Positions 42,869 through 52,671 are shown, counted from the stretch's first letter. The stretch is 64,000 nt of DNA from Roseibium alexandrii DFL-11 (GCF_000158095.2 NZ_CM011002.1:2637203-2701202); one strand, 5' to 3'. Translations and numbers: made by a program. The notes: a model not told the origin generated them from the letters alone.

Positions 42869-43510
42869 ATGACAGATTTTCTTTGGACCCGGCCGGACAC
42901 AGACCCATTGGCGACACTTCTCCTGGCGCATGGGGCCGGCGCACCGATGGATTCCACGTTCATGGAGAAGCTTGCCGGTGCTTTGGCAGAAAACCGGATA
43001 GCAAGCGCACGGTTCGAATTCGCTTACATGGCTGGCCGCAGAACTGGCGGCCCCAAGAAACCACCGCCGAAGGCCGACAAGCTGATCGGCGAGTTCCAAA
43101 CCGCCCTGCAGAAGTTGATGAGTGAGGCAGAAGGCCCGCTTCTGGTGGGCGGGAAATCCATGGGCGGCCGGGTGGCGGCCATGTTGTCCGGTGGCGGCTC
43201 CTTGCCCTCCCGGGTCAAAGGTGTCGGTTGCTTCGGATATCCGTTCCATCCCACCGGCAAGCCGGATGTCGAATGGCGTCTAGCCCCTCTTCAGGAAGCC
43301 AAACGCCCTGTCATAATCCTTCAGGGAGACCGGGATCCGTTTGGCAACCAGTCGGAGATTGCGGAGATAACCTTGCCGACCAGTGTCACACTGACCTATC
43401 TAGAAGATGGCAACCACGATTTTGGTCCGCGCGGCAAGTCGCCTGCAACACTTGATGGCAACATAAACGCCGCCGCTCAAGCTGTTGCAGAGTTCGCAGC
43501 CGCGCTTTGA
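42869..43510 (+). CDS. Alpha/beta hydrolase of the KANL3/Tex30 type
   Basis: A 213-residue small hydrolase with an LLAHGAGAPMDS oxyanion region, nucleophile Ser in GGKSMGGR, Asp in LQGDRDPFG and His in EDGNHDF. It is a full catalytic triad with a family-typical short fold. Function is unknown. It ends 2 bases before the stop of the RND gene on the other strand. Confidence 0.9.
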   Translation: MTDFLWTRPDTDPLATLLLAHGAGAPMDSTFMEKLAGALAENRIASARFEFAYMAGRRTGGPKKPPPKADKLIGEFQTALQKLMSEAEGPLLVGGKSMGGRVAAMLSGGGSLPSRVKGVGCFGYPFHPTGKPDVEWRLAPLQEAKRPVIILQGDRDPFGNQSEIAEITLPTSVTLTYLEDGNHDFGPRGKSPATLDGNINAAAQAVAEFAAAL

Positions 43511-43512
43511 CA

Positions 43513-46500
43513 CTACTCGGCGGGCGTCAATCCTCGTCCGGTCCCATCTGATGGTGGCACAAGCCTCTGGCGCAGCTGGACAAGACCGGCGATATCGTCG
43601 CCGATTTTCAAGAGTGCGGGAACCAGCACCAGAACCAATGCAGTTGCGGTTGCCAGCCCGAAAACGATCGTGATGGCCATCGGCAGCAGGAACTGCGCCT
43701 GTAGGCTGGTCTCAAACATCAGCGGCAACAACCCGCCGATGGTGGTCATCGAGGTCAGCAATACGGCCCGCAGACGGTCGCAACTTGAACTGATAGCAGC
43801 TGAATCCAGGTCCTCACCACTCTTGCGCCGTTCCTCAAAACGAGCGACCAAAATGATCGAGTTGTTGACCAGAATCCCGGCAAGTCCCAGCAAGCCGATC
43901 ATGCTGAGAATCGTGAGCTTAAAGCCCATCAGGTAGTGGCCGACAATTGCACCGACGATGCCAAACGGAATGATCGACATCACAACAAGAGGCCGGGAAT
44001 AACTGCCGAAGATCGCAGCAAGGATTATATAGATCCCGGCAATTGCCATGAGAACACCGGTCAGGAGTTCGGAGAACGCATTCGCCTGCTCCTCTGCCCT
44101 GCCCGCAAACGAATACTCCAGACCATAGGTTCTGGCGAGTTTGGGCAGGAAGGCTTCCTGAAGCTCAGCAATGATCTGGTTGTTTGACGTCACTGTGCTG
44201 TCGATGTCGGCGACCACGGAGACAACCGTCTTGCCGTCCCGGCGCAAGATCACCGAAAAGCCTTGCGCATCGGTCAGGTTGACGACTTCTGTGAGCGGTA
44301 CGAATTCACCGCCCGTTGTTCGCAAGGACAGCTGCCGCAGGGCGGCCGTACCGTCAACATCGATCTGCTGGCGAACCCGAACGGTCACCTCTTCATCGCC
44401 TTCGGCAAACCTCCGGGCGATATTGCCTTCGAATGCATTGCGAATTTGCCGGGCTGCACTTTCCACCGTGAAACCGAGCGCCCGGCCCCGCGGTGTCAGC
44501 TCAACCAGCAACTCCGGCTTGCCATAGGGCAAATCATCTTCAACTCCGCTGGTTCCCGGGAACGCAGACAGTTCCTGCTGCAGCTCCCGTGCCGCTGCCT
44601 TCAGATCCTGAAGCGATGCGCCGGTCAGCCGGATATCCAGATCCCGTCCTGGAGGACCGCCGCGGCGCTCGGCAATCGCAACGCGCGAGATGCCTGGAAT
44701 TTCAGGAACAGCAGCCCGCCATGCATTCACAATGGCCGGTGTCCTGACAAGTCGCTCCTCGGACCGGCTGAGCTGCACCGTGATGTTTGCGACATTGTCC
44801 CCACGGTTGTTGCCCGCAACACCGAGCGTTGCATAAGTCGCAACGACAAGGCTCGATCCAACACCGCCGGAGAGCTCCGCTTCCGCTTCTTTAAGGGCGT
44901 CCTCAATTCTGATAATCCCGGCGACCGCCTGAACTTCCGGTATGCCCGCATGGAAAAAGATTGAGGCGGTCAGGTTCTCAGCTTCTGGAGACGGGAAGAA
45001 TGTGAAGCCCACCCGGCCGCCACGGACCAGCCCGACAGCCAGCACCATGGCCGCGACCGCCACCGCGAAGGTCACATACCGCCAGTTCACAGCGACTTTC
45101 ACAAAGGCATGGAAGGGATAATCGCGGACCCAGTTGAAGCCAGCGTCAAACCCGCGGCGGAACCAGCTTGGCTGACCGCTGCGGCGGGACCCGGCCCGTG
45201 ATCGGCGCATGACACTCAGAAACGCTTCAAATCCTACCGCCAGCGTGAAACAGACCGCGACAACAATCGCCTCGAACGCAACCAAACCGACTGTGTCTTT
45301 AAGGGCGCGTAAGGGATCATCGATCACATCCAGGAATGGGGGAACGGACATGTCCGGCTGGTTGACCAGCGCGCTCAGGAACAGCGCCGGCGCACCCGCA
45401 AGAAGAACGACGCGCCACCAGTTCCAGCGCGGCCGGCTGCCGAGGGCATGCGACAGATGGCCCGGAAGGATCATGAAACATTCGATCAAGGATGCGATGA
45501 CAACAGCGACCACAACGACGGGCAGCGTTCCCATGATTTGACCGAGCACATCACTGATCAGGAGGATCGGCACAAAGGCCGCAATGGTCGTCAGGCTTGC
45601 GGCAAAGATCGGCGCCAGCATCGTGGTTGCCCCGTTGACAGCCGCGTCTTCAGGACTGTCACCCATGGCTTGCCGGGTCGCTGTATGCTCACCGACCACA
45701 ATCGCATCATCAACAATCACACCAAGCATCATGATGAGGGCGAACATGGAGATCATGTTGATGCTCTCGCCCATCAGCCACATTATCCCGAGCGTTGCCA
45801 TCATGGCGACCGGAATGCCAGCTGCGACCCAAAGCGCGATCCGTGCGTTGAGGAACAAGAACAAAATCCCGACCACAAGCACGAGACCAGTCAGCCCGTT
45901 TTCGACCAGCAGGTTGATGCGGCCCTTCACGGCATCGGCGCGGACATCGTATTTCAGGACTTCCAGTGACTGCGGCAGCTGAGGCGTGATTTCTGCCAAA
46001 TAGTCATCGACGATCTGTGCCGCCTTCAAAGTGTCGGTGGTCTCGGCTCGAAGAATGTCGAGTTCAATTGCGCGCGCACCTTGAGAAAAACCCTGGTTTT
46101 CGCTTTCGTCAAAATCCCGGACGACCGTGCCGATATCCTCAACTTTGGTCTTTTCGCCCGACGCAAAGGACTTCACCTCAACGCGGCCAACAGCCTCCGG
46201 AGACCGGTCCTCAGACAAGGCCCTGATCTGCCGTTCAACACCTCCGTCGAGATTGCCGGCAGGCAAATCAACTGTGTTTCCGGCAATCTGGGTAGACACA
46301 TCCGAGACGGTCAGGTCCAGGCGGCGGAGTTCGCGTTCCGGTATTTCAACGAGATACTCCGGCGACCGGTACCCCTTGAGCTCAACCTTGTCGATGCCAC
46401 GGGCGAGCAGGTCATCGCGCATCTGCCGCGCAAAGACTTTCAGCGCCTGCTCCGGGAATGGACCGCGAAGAGCGAGCGTTGCCACGCCGTCTGTAAAGCT

Positions 46501-46911
46501 TGCCGCCGATACGACAGGCGTTTCGGAATCCACGGGAAGCGTCGTGACAGCGGAGACGGCCTGCTCGACATCCGACAGAGCCTTTTGCATGTCTGTGCCT
46601 TCGAAGAACTCCATCCGCACCGAGGCGCTGCCTTCACGGCCGTAGGACGTCAATTCCTTCATGCCATCAATAAACCGGAGTTCGGGCTCGATGACTTCAA
46701 GAATATTGGACGACACGTCCTCCGCACTGGCTCCCGGCCAGGCAACCGAAACGGAGATGCTGTCGATCTTGACCGTTGGAAAGAATTGCGTGTTCAGCTT
46801 CGCAAGGCCGTATGCGCCAAACAGGACCATGATCGCCATGATCAGGTTGGCTGCATTCGGGTGCCGGACCAGAACTTCCATGATGCCGCGGGGTTCGATA
46901 GGGCGTGCCAT
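43513..46911 (-). CDS. RND efflux transporter permease with an extra two-helix insertion
   Basis: A 1132-residue RND (AcrB/HAE-1-like) inner-membrane pump, about 80-100 residues longer than usual. TM4 carries the proton-relay Asp pair in GVIVDDAIVVGEH; porter and docking domains are intact. Between TM6 and TM7 (about residues 494-580) there is an inserted segment with two extra predicted helices, which I do not know from model RND pumps. It pairs with the adaptor gene 11 bases upstream. The substrate is unknown, and no outer-membrane TolC gene is adjacent. Confidence 0.94.
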   Translation of the reverse strand: MARPIEPRGIMEVLVRHPNAANLIMAIMVLFGAYGLAKLNTQFFPTVKIDSISVSVAWPGASAEDVSSNILEVIEPELRFIDGMKELTSYGREGSASVRMEFFEGTDMQKALSDVEQAVSAVTTLPVDSETPVVSAASFTDGVATLALRGPFPEQALKVFARQMRDDLLARGIDKVELKGYRSPEYLVEIPERELRRLDLTVSDVSTQIAGNTVDLPAGNLDGGVERQIRALSEDRSPEAVGRVEVKSFASGEKTKVEDIGTVVRDFDESENQGFSQGARAIELDILRAETTDTLKAAQIVDDYLAEITPQLPQSLEVLKYDVRADAVKGRINLLVENGLTGLVLVVGILFLFLNARIALWVAAGIPVAMMATLGIMWLMGESINMISMFALIMMLGVIVDDAIVVGEHTATRQAMGDSPEDAAVNGATTMLAPIFAASLTTIAAFVPILLISDVLGQIMGTLPVVVVAVVIASLIECFMILPGHLSHALGSRPRWNWWRVVLLAGAPALFLSALVNQPDMSVPPFLDVIDDPLRALKDTVGLVAFEAIVVAVCFTLAVGFEAFLSVMRRSRAGSRRSGQPSWFRRGFDAGFNWVRDYPFHAFVKVAVNWRYVTFAVAVAAMVLAVGLVRGGRVGFTFFPSPEAENLTASIFFHAGIPEVQAVAGIIRIEDALKEAEAELSGGVGSSLVVATYATLGVAGNNRGDNVANITVQLSRSEERLVRTPAIVNAWRAAVPEIPGISRVAIAERRGGPPGRDLDIRLTGASLQDLKAAARELQQELSAFPGTSGVEDDLPYGKPELLVELTPRGRALGFTVESAARQIRNAFEGNIARRFAEGDEEVTVRVRQQIDVDGTAALRQLSLRTTGGEFVPLTEVVNLTDAQGFSVILRRDGKTVVSVVADIDSTVTSNNQIIAELQEAFLPKLARTYGLEYSFAGRAEEQANAFSELLTGVLMAIAGIYIILAAIFGSYSRPLVVMSIIPFGIVGAIVGHYLMGFKLTILSMIGLLGLAGILVNNSIILVARFEERRKSGEDLDSAAISSSCDRLRAVLLTSMTTIGGLLPLMFETSLQAQFLLPMAITIVFGLATATALVLVLVPALLKIGDDIAGLVQLRQRLVPPSDGTGRGLTPAE

Positions 46912-46922
46912 GTCGTCCCCCT

Positions 46923-48332
46923 TTACTGCGCAACGGCAGCAGATTGATCTGCAGGCTCAGCAGCTACGTTCGCCGCCGGTTGCTCAGCGTTCACATCGCT
47001 GACCAGAAGTCCTTCGCCAGCTTCCGGGATACGCGTCACCAACAAGGTTTCACCGGAATTCAGGTCTCCGCGCACGAGGATGAAACCGTCATCAATTGCA
47101 AGTGCGTTCACTGACCTGGCCTGAAGGCGATTGTCTTCAACGACATAGACAGTCCCCTGACCGTAGTAGGCTGTTTCTGGAATGCGGAAGCTGTTGGCAT
47201 AGGTTCTGTCCGGAACCGCAACTTCAACGAAGGCGCCCGGCCGCAGCGGAACGGCCGCTCCCGATGCATCAATGCGCGCTATCAGATCAACGCCGCCCCG
47301 GTCACTTACGACATCCGCTCCAATTCGCGTAACCGTCGCCGGATAAGTGACAGGCTGATCTCCAAGGTTCCAGATCACGTCGACCGGCCGCCCGACAACC
47401 GTACCGCTGTCTGCCAGCAAACGGCCATACTGGTTGTCTGACAGAGTCAGCCGGACTTCGAATTCGCTGCTGTCGTAGAGTGATACGATAGCATCATTTA
47501 CGCTGATAAGACGTCCCGGCTCTGCCGCCGAAGAGCGCACGATCGCATCGAATGGTGCCGTGAGGACGGTGTTCTCCAATTGGCGCTGAGCGTTTTCAAG
47601 GCGCCATTCGAGCCGATCAACCGTCGCATTTTGCTGAATGACCTTTGCCTCTTCCAGGGCGAGCGTGTTTTCAGACCGCTCCACACTTTGCTGGCGCTGG
47701 GAAACGATCAGCTTGCGGTCATCAACCGTCCGCTCCGTGATCGCACCGCGGCCAATGAGCTCCTCCGCTCGTTCCAGATCGCGTTGTGCAAACTCAAGCT
47801 GTTCACCGGCGCGAATGAGGTTGGCCTTTTCCAGCGCGACCCGGCCCTCGTTTTCCACCAGAGCCGCTTGCGCTTCGGCAAGGTTGGCGCGGGCTTCGGT
47901 CACAGCCCCTTCGTAGTCGAACCTGTCAATCACAACCAGGGTATCGCCGCGCTCGACTTTGCCGCCTGCCTTAAGGTCCGGGTGAACTTCGACAATCTCG
48001 CCGCCAACCAAGGCGCGCAAATCCACCTCCCGGCCAGCCTGGGTCTGCCCGTAAACGGAGATCAAGGGCGCATAATCGCCTTGTTGAACGGTGGTCGTCT
48101 CAACCGCGTAGCTGTTTTCCTGAACGGGCCGCTTTGGCACATCCGGGCGGGTTGCGATGAGCTGGTTCATGCCCTTGAAGGCACCAAAAAGAATGGCGAA
48201 CGCCAGAGCCGTTTGAAGCAGCGCTTTTAAAACCAGCTTGGTGCGCTCCATCGTTGTCCGTGTCCGGCCTGCGGGCGGAAGGACTTCGGGACTTGGCGGC
48301 TTGCCGGTTTCCGGTTCAACGGACTGCAACAT
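46923..48332 (-). CDS. RND efflux periplasmic adaptor (membrane fusion protein)
   Basis: A 469-residue adaptor with an N-terminal membrane anchor (ALLQTALAFAILFGAFKGM), lipoyl halves (VDLRALVGGEIVEVHPDLKA and TVLTAPFDAIVRS), a long coiled-coil hairpin between them, and a C-terminal beta-barrel and membrane-proximal domain. It links the RND pump to an outer-membrane channel. The ATG at 48332 is chosen; a TTG two codons earlier is also open. A TetR-like palindrome lies 140 bp upstream. Confidence 0.93.
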   Translation of the reverse strand: MLQSVEPETGKPPSPEVLPPAGRTRTTMERTKLVLKALLQTALAFAILFGAFKGMNQLIATRPDVPKRPVQENSYAVETTTVQQGDYAPLISVYGQTQAGREVDLRALVGGEIVEVHPDLKAGGKVERGDTLVVIDRFDYEGAVTEARANLAEAQAALVENEGRVALEKANLIRAGEQLEFAQRDLERAEELIGRGAITERTVDDRKLIVSQRQQSVERSENTLALEEAKVIQQNATVDRLEWRLENAQRQLENTVLTAPFDAIVRSSAAEPGRLISVNDAIVSLYDSSEFEVRLTLSDNQYGRLLADSGTVVGRPVDVIWNLGDQPVTYPATVTRIGADVVSDRGGVDLIARIDASGAAVPLRPGAFVEVAVPDRTYANSFRIPETAYYGQGTVYVVEDNRLQARSVNALAIDDGFILVRGDLNSGETLLVTRIPEAGEGLLVSDVNAEQPAANVAAEPADQSAAVAQ

Positions 48333-48471
48333 ACTCAAGCTTTCTCACAGGTGCGAGTTCGACGGCTCTAAACTATACGCGAACCGTGGGCATAAGATTA
48401 CTTTGCACCGCAAAAAATCAAGGTTTTCAGCGCAGAAACGCGCCTTTCAGGCAGGATTTCGTGTAACCAAA

Positions 48472-48487
48472 TGTATCAATTGGTACA
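48472..48487. promoter_or_regulatory. Palindromic operator candidate in front of the RND efflux operon
   Basis: TGTATCAATTGGTACA is a 16-bp palindrome with one mismatch per half, 140-155 bp before the adaptor start. Efflux operons are often controlled by TetR or MarR proteins at such sites. No regulator gene is adjacent. Confidence 0.45.
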
Positions 48488-48494
48488 GTCGGCA

Positions 48495-48512
48495 GGCCGG
48501 TTACAACCGGCC
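48495..48512 (-). terminator. Stem-loop after hslO
   Basis: GGCCGGTT and AACCGGCC form a perfect 8-bp stem just past the hslO stop. No U-tract follows on the minus strand, so it may be Rho-dependent or a 3'-end stabiliser. Confidence 0.4.
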
Positions 48513-48523
48513 CGCTATTGTTC

Positions 48524-49498
48524 TCAGCGGTCGAATTCGTAAGCCGTGCTGCAGAATTCGCAAGTGACAACAATCTTGCCGTCGACCGTGACTGCTTCGA
48601 CCTCGTCTGCGCTAAAGTTTGCCAAAACGTTGGCAACTTTGTCGCGCGAGCAACGGCATTTGTCGGCAATCGGCTGCGCATCGAAAAGCCGGACACCGCG
48701 TTCGTGAAACAGCCGGTAGAGCAACGTCTCTACGCTGACCTCAGGATCCGTCAGTTCCACGTCCTTGACCGTATCGACAAGTGCCTTGGCCTCGACCCAG
48801 GCATCGTCTTCATCAATAAAGTGACGCACGGCCCCTTCCGGCGCGTCTCCCGGATCAATGTCCGCCTGGCGCATCCGTTCCGGCGCCTCCGGCAGAAACT
48901 GGATAAGCAAGCCACCGCCGGTCCATGATTTGACCGGAGCATCCCCGTCCTGACGGGTGTAGAGTTCTCCAACAGCCAGACGGACTTCGGTGGGGATCTG
49001 CTCAGACCGCTCGAAGTATCGGCGCGCGACTTCTTCCAATGAGATACCGTTCAGCTCGACCAAGCCCTGGTAGCGCTGCATATGCTTGCCCTGGTCGATG
49101 GTCATCGCCAGATGTCCATGTCCAAGTAACGCCTCAGGTGTCGCAGTACCGGCATCGATCAATCCTACGACACGCTCTGCATCAAATGTGGCGCATGCAC
49201 GGATCGCGTCCGGAGTTTCAAAATCGACCACCAGCATAGATACCGGACCCTGGGTCTGGGTCTGGAGCGTAAATCGCCCGTCAAACTTCAAAGATGTCCC
49301 GAGCAGGCTTGTGAGGACGATCGCTTCTGCCAGCAGCCGGGAGACCGGCTCTGGATAATCATGACGTCCAAGAATTTTCTGAAGGATGGGGCCGAGCGCA
49401 ACACTGCGCCCGCGGACATCCAGCCCTTCCACGGCAAAGGGCCGGACAGCGTCCAGCCCTACGGGCTTGATGCCCAGTTCTTCCAAGTTCAGTGCCAC
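48524..49498 (-). CDS. hslO: Redox-regulated chaperone Hsp33
   Basis: A 324-residue Hsp33 with the N-terminal chaperone domain and the C-terminal zinc switch (CRCSRDKV and CEFC). Oxidation of these cysteines releases zinc and activates holdase function. It follows argF by 12 bases in an argD-argF-hslO operon, an arrangement common in alphaproteobacteria. Confidence 0.96.
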   Translation of the reverse strand: MALNLEELGIKPVGLDAVRPFAVEGLDVRGRSVALGPILQKILGRHDYPEPVSRLLAEAIVLTSLLGTSLKFDGRFTLQTQTQGPVSMLVVDFETPDAIRACATFDAERVVGLIDAGTATPEALLGHGHLAMTIDQGKHMQRYQGLVELNGISLEEVARRYFERSEQIPTEVRLAVGELYTRQDGDAPVKSWTGGGLLIQFLPEAPERMRQADIDPGDAPEGAVRHFIDEDDAWVEAKALVDTVKDVELTDPEVSVETLLYRLFHERGVRLFDAQPIADKCRCSRDKVANVLANFSADEVEAVTVDGKIVVTCEFCSTAYEFDR

Positions 49499-49510
49499 TT
49501 TGGCTACGCC

Positions 49511-50440
49511 TTAAGCTGCGCCGAAACACCAGGCCAAAATGCCCTTTTGAGCATGGAGCCGGTTTTCGGCTTCGTCAAACACGACAGAGTTGGGGCCGTC
49601 CATGACCTCGTTGGTGACTTCTTCGCCGCGGTGTGCCGGAAGGCAATGCATAAACAGTGCATCACCATTTGCCTCCGCCATTAGGCGTTCGTTCACCTGA
49701 TATGCACTCAGCAGATTGTGACGGCTTTCAGCATCGTCGTCGCCCATCGACACCCAGCAATCGGTGACGACACAGTCGGTCCCTTTGACAGCCTCATATG
49801 GGTCGTCGGTAACCAGAATGGAACCACCCTTGGCACGGGCGGTCTCAATCAGATCCTGAGGTGGAGCCAGTTCGGCCGGGGTTGCGATGCGCAGCTCGAA
49901 ATCCAGACGCGGTGCAGCGTGAACCCAAGACGCCAGAACATTGTTGCTGTCGCCGGTCCAGGCGATGCTGCGCCCGGAGATACCGCCGCGATGCTCTTCG
50001 AAAGTCATGATGTCTGCCATGATCTGGCACGGATGCGAGATCTTGGTCAGGCCATTGATCACTGGAATCGTTGCGTTTTCCGCAAGCTCATTGAGGGCTT
50101 CGTGGTCCAGGATCCGTATCATGACGCCGTCGACGAACCGGGACAGCACCTTCGCTGTGTCGGCGATGGTTTCACCCCGGCCCAACTGCATTTCCGCACC
50201 GGTCAGCATCAATGTCTCGCCACCGAGTTCGCGCATTCCAACATCAAAGGAAATGCGGGTCCGCGTCGATGGTTGTTCGAAAATCATGGCCAGCACTTTG
50301 CCCGCCAGCGGGCCTTCGCCCCGGCGAACACCATCCCGGGTCGCCTTGATCTTCTTACCGGTTTCCAGAATAGCGCGCAGATCGTCACCTTCAAACTGGG
50401 TCAAATCCAGAAAGTTTTTGTACGCTCCGTTGGCGGTCAT
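49511..50440 (-). CDS. argF: Ornithine carbamoyltransferase
   Basis: A 309-residue enzyme that makes citrulline from ornithine and carbamoyl phosphate. It has carbamoyl-phosphate motif [17 protein letters not shown], and the ornithine loop [11 protein letters not shown]. The start overlaps the argD stop as ATGA. Confidence 0.97.
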   Translation of the reverse strand: MTANGAYKNFLDLTQFEGDDLRAILETGKKIKATRDGVRRGEGPLAGKVLAMIFEQPSTRTRISFDVGMRELGGETLMLTGAEMQLGRGETIADTAKVLSRFVDGVMIRILDHEALNELAENATIPVINGLTKISHPCQIMADIMTFEEHRGGISGRSIAWTGDSNNVLASWVHAAPRLDFELRIATPAELAPPQDLIETARAKGGSILVTDDPYEAVKGTDCVVTDCWVSMGDDDAESRHNLLSAYQVNERLMAEANGDALFMHCLPAHRGEEVTNEVMDGPNSVVFDEAENRLHAQKGILAWCFGAA

Positions 50441-51636
50441 TCGGCCGCTCCTTCCAACAACTTTTCTTCAACAGCAACGGCGGCCTGTTCCAGCCGATCA
50501 AGGGCATCGGCGATCTCGTCTTCCGAGATGGTCAGCGGCGGTAGGATGCGGACAACGTTGTCACCGGCCGGGACCGCAAGAATGCCCGCTTCGCGCGCGG
50601 CGGCGACATAGTCTCCAACCGGCGCCGTGCACTTGATGCCGAGCATCAGGCCATTGCCCCGGACAGCCTCAAACACCTTCGGGTGGCTATCGACCAAACC
50701 GGAAAGCTTTTGCTTAAAGGAGAGGCCCTTCTTTTGAACCTCTTCCAGAAAGCCATCTGCAAGGATGACGTCCAGAACCGCATTGCCAACAGCCATGGCG
50801 AGCGGATTGCCACCGAATGTCGTGCCGTGGGTTCCAGGTGCCAGCGCGGATGCAACCTCTTCAGTCGCAAGACAGGCGCCCATCGGGAACCCACTGCCGA
50901 TGCCCTTGGCAACGGCCATCAGATCCGGATCAACGCCAGTCCACTGATGCGCGAACATTTTTCCGGTCCGGCCGACACCAGTCTGGATTTCGTCAAAGAT
51001 CAGCAGGGCTCCGGTTTCATCACAAAGCTTACGCAGGGCACGCAGGAATTCGTAGTCGACTTCCCGAATGCCGCCCTCTCCTTGGATGGGTTCGATCGCG
51101 ATCGCTGCGGTTTGCGGACCGACCATGGCCTTCAAGGCGTCCAAGTCCCCGCTGGGCACCTGATCGAAGCCCGGAGCTTTCGGTCCGAAACCCTCCAGAT
51201 ATTTCGCCTGGCCACCCGCTGCAATCGTGCCGAGCGTCCGGCCATGAAACGCGCCTTCAAAGGTCACGATTTGATACCGGTCCGGATCATTGCGGTCATA
51301 GTGATAGCGGCGGGCGCACTTGATCGCCGCTTCCATGGCCTCAGCGCCGGAATTCACGAACAGAACCTTGTCTGCAAATGTTGCATCGGTGAGGCGCTGC
51401 GCAAGCCGCGCGCCGTCCGGCATCTGGTGCAGATTGGAAATATGCCAGAGCTTGGCCGCCTGATCCTGAAGTGCCTGAACCAGATGCGGATGAGCATGTC
51501 CGAGCGAGTTTACCGCGATCCCGGACCCGCAATCGAGAAATCGTCGGCCATCACTCGTAACAAGCCAGACACCTTCCCCGTGATCGAATGACAGGTTCGA
51601 TCTTGCGTAGTTTCCAAAAAGCGCGGACGCAGACAT
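50437..51636 (-). CDS. argD: Acetylornithine aminotransferase
   Basis: A 399-residue class III PLP transaminase: [14 protein letters not shown], the PLP lysine in [13 protein letters not shown], and [12 protein letters not shown]. It forms N-acetylornithine in arginine synthesis, and many copies also act in lysine synthesis. It is the first gene of argD-argF-hslO. Its leader holds a promoter-like pair and a terminator-like hairpin. Confidence 0.96.
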   Translation of the reverse strand: MSASALFGNYARSNLSFDHGEGVWLVTSDGRRFLDCGSGIAVNSLGHAHPHLVQALQDQAAKLWHISNLHQMPDGARLAQRLTDATFADKVLFVNSGAEAMEAAIKCARRYHYDRNDPDRYQIVTFEGAFHGRTLGTIAAGGQAKYLEGFGPKAPGFDQVPSGDLDALKAMVGPQTAAIAIEPIQGEGGIREVDYEFLRALRKLCDETGALLIFDEIQTGVGRTGKMFAHQWTGVDPDLMAVAKGIGSGFPMGACLATEEVASALAPGTHGTTFGGNPLAMAVGNAVLDVILADGFLEEVQKKGLSFKQKLSGLVDSHPKVFEAVRGNGLMLGIKCTAPVGDYVAAAREAGILAVPAGDNVVRILPPLTISEDEIADALDRLEQAAVAVEEKLLEGAAE

Positions 51637-51718
51637 ACCTCTTTAGTCTCCTCTGGCCACCGGAAGCCCCGCTGGTATCGGACCGTCGGAACTCCAGGGC
51701 ATCGCCTTTAAACAGGCC

Positions 51719-51755
51719 AAAAACGCAATGTGCCGCCAAAGCGGCGGCACGTTGC
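51719..51755 (-). terminator. Terminator-like hairpin in the argD 5' leader
   Basis: On minus, GCAA and GTGCCGCC pair with GGCGGCAC and TTGC around loop gcttt (one A-C mismatch), followed by G and TTTTT. It lies about 80 bases before the argD start, where no upstream minus-strand gene ends, so it may be an attenuator or a 5' stabilising stem. Confidence 0.55.
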
Positions 51756-51761
51756 AAGATC

Positions 51762-51792
51762 CTTATACACTGCCGAGGTCCCCGCCTGTCAA
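51762..51792 (-). promoter_or_regulatory. argD: Candidate sigma-70-type promoter of argD operon
   Basis: TTGACA at 51792-51787 and TATAAG at 51767-51762, separated by 19 bases. The spacer is slightly long, but both hexamers fit well. Transcription would begin right at the base of the leader hairpin. Confidence 0.5.
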
Positions 51793-51911
51793 TGGAAATG
51801 GCCGTTGCCGGGGTTCGGGCTGTTTTATGTAAAAGTCTCAATGACCTCGCATCTGTTGGGGAAAAGTCCGTTCATCCCCAACTCACTGCAGCCTGACGGT
51901 TGCTTCATAAA

Positions 51912-51927
51912 TTAACGTTATTGTAAC
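51912..51927. promoter_or_regulatory. CtrA-like site upstream of gcrA
   Basis: TTAA-N7-GTAAC differs in one base from the CtrA consensus TTAA-N7-TTAAC. CtrA represses gcrA in Caulobacter, so the place is meaningful, but a single degenerate match is weak. Confidence 0.4.
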
Positions 51928-52059
51928 CTTTAGCTAATCAGACACGACATCTCGTGCGGTGTATCAAATAGAGGCACAAGATATGCCATAATGGGCTTGC
52001 GCTTGCATGTCCATTAACGAGATTCTGGCCAGTCACTGGCCTTGGCAAGGGGTGCGGCA

Positions 52060-52605
52060 ATGAGTTGGACGAACGAACGGGTTGAGCTTTTGAAGAAGCT
52101 CTGGGGTGATGGTTTGAGTGCAAGCCAGATCGCGGGTGAGCTTGGCGGCGTTACCCGGAATGCTGTGATTGGCAAGGTGCACCGGCTCGGTCTTTCCGGG
52201 CGCGCGAAGTCTTCTTCCTCAAGCGCGAAACCGCGTCGCCCGCGCACAACAGCCAGCCCGGCGTCTCAATCAGCACCGAAACGTCCACAAACACAGCCGC
52301 AGACCCAAGGCTCCGCAGCGTTGAAGATGGAGCCAACCCCGGCTCCGGTCGCAGAAGTTCAACCCGTTGCAGAACCGATCGCAGATGTGGTCCCGATGTC
52401 CAAGCGGGCAACGATCCTTACGCTAACCGAGCGCACCTGTAAGTGGCCGATCGGCGATCCGGCGACAGATGACTTCTACTTCTGCGGTCAAGTTTCCGAA
52501 GCCGGTGTGCCCTACTGTCCATACCACTGCAAGATTGCTTATCAGCCGGTCGCAGACCGCCGCCGGAGCGCCAACAACAAGACCAGTGTTGCCCAGGCAT
52601 CCTGA
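52060..52605 (+). CDS. gcrA: Cell-cycle regulator GcrA
   Basis: A 181-residue GcrA: N-terminal DNA-binding domain (MSWTNERVELLKKLW, VTRNAVIGKVHRLGL), a Pro/Ala/Gln-rich linker, and the C-terminal sigma-70-interacting region with CKWPIGDP and the cysteine pair in YCPYHCK. In alphaproteobacteria it activates promoters carrying CcrM-methylated GANTC sites. The ATG at 52060 fits the family start; an upstream in-frame ATG at 52042 was not used. Confidence 0.97.
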   Translation: MSWTNERVELLKKLWGDGLSASQIAGELGGVTRNAVIGKVHRLGLSGRAKSSSSSAKPRRPRTTASPASQSAPKRPQTQPQTQGSAALKMEPTPAPVAEVQPVAEPIADVVPMSKRATILTLTERTCKWPIGDPATDDFYFCGQVSEAGVPYCPYHCKIAYQPVADRRRSANNKTSVAQAS

Positions 52606-52621
52606 TCTCGAAATACCCAAG

Positions 52622-52650
52622 AAAAAGCCCGCCGATTTGGCGGGCTTTTT
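52622..52650. terminator. Strong bidirectional intrinsic terminator between gcrA and phoB
   Basis: Arms AAAAAGCCCGCC and GGCGGGCTTTTT around gattt, with a further T. It ends gcrA on plus and phoB on minus. Confidence 0.95.
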
Positions 52651-52671
52651 TGTTTGTCTTGGTAGTCTCGA

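Larger units (their letters stand above)
51637..52059. other. argD-gcrA divergent intergenic region
   Basis: 423 bp without a gene. On the argD side it holds a TTGACA/TATAAG promoter-like pair and a terminator-like hairpin with a U-tract. On the gcrA side it has a CtrA-like TTAA-N7-GTAAC site (51912-51927) and a GATTC (GANTC) methylation site at 52021-52025. Confidence 0.75.
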
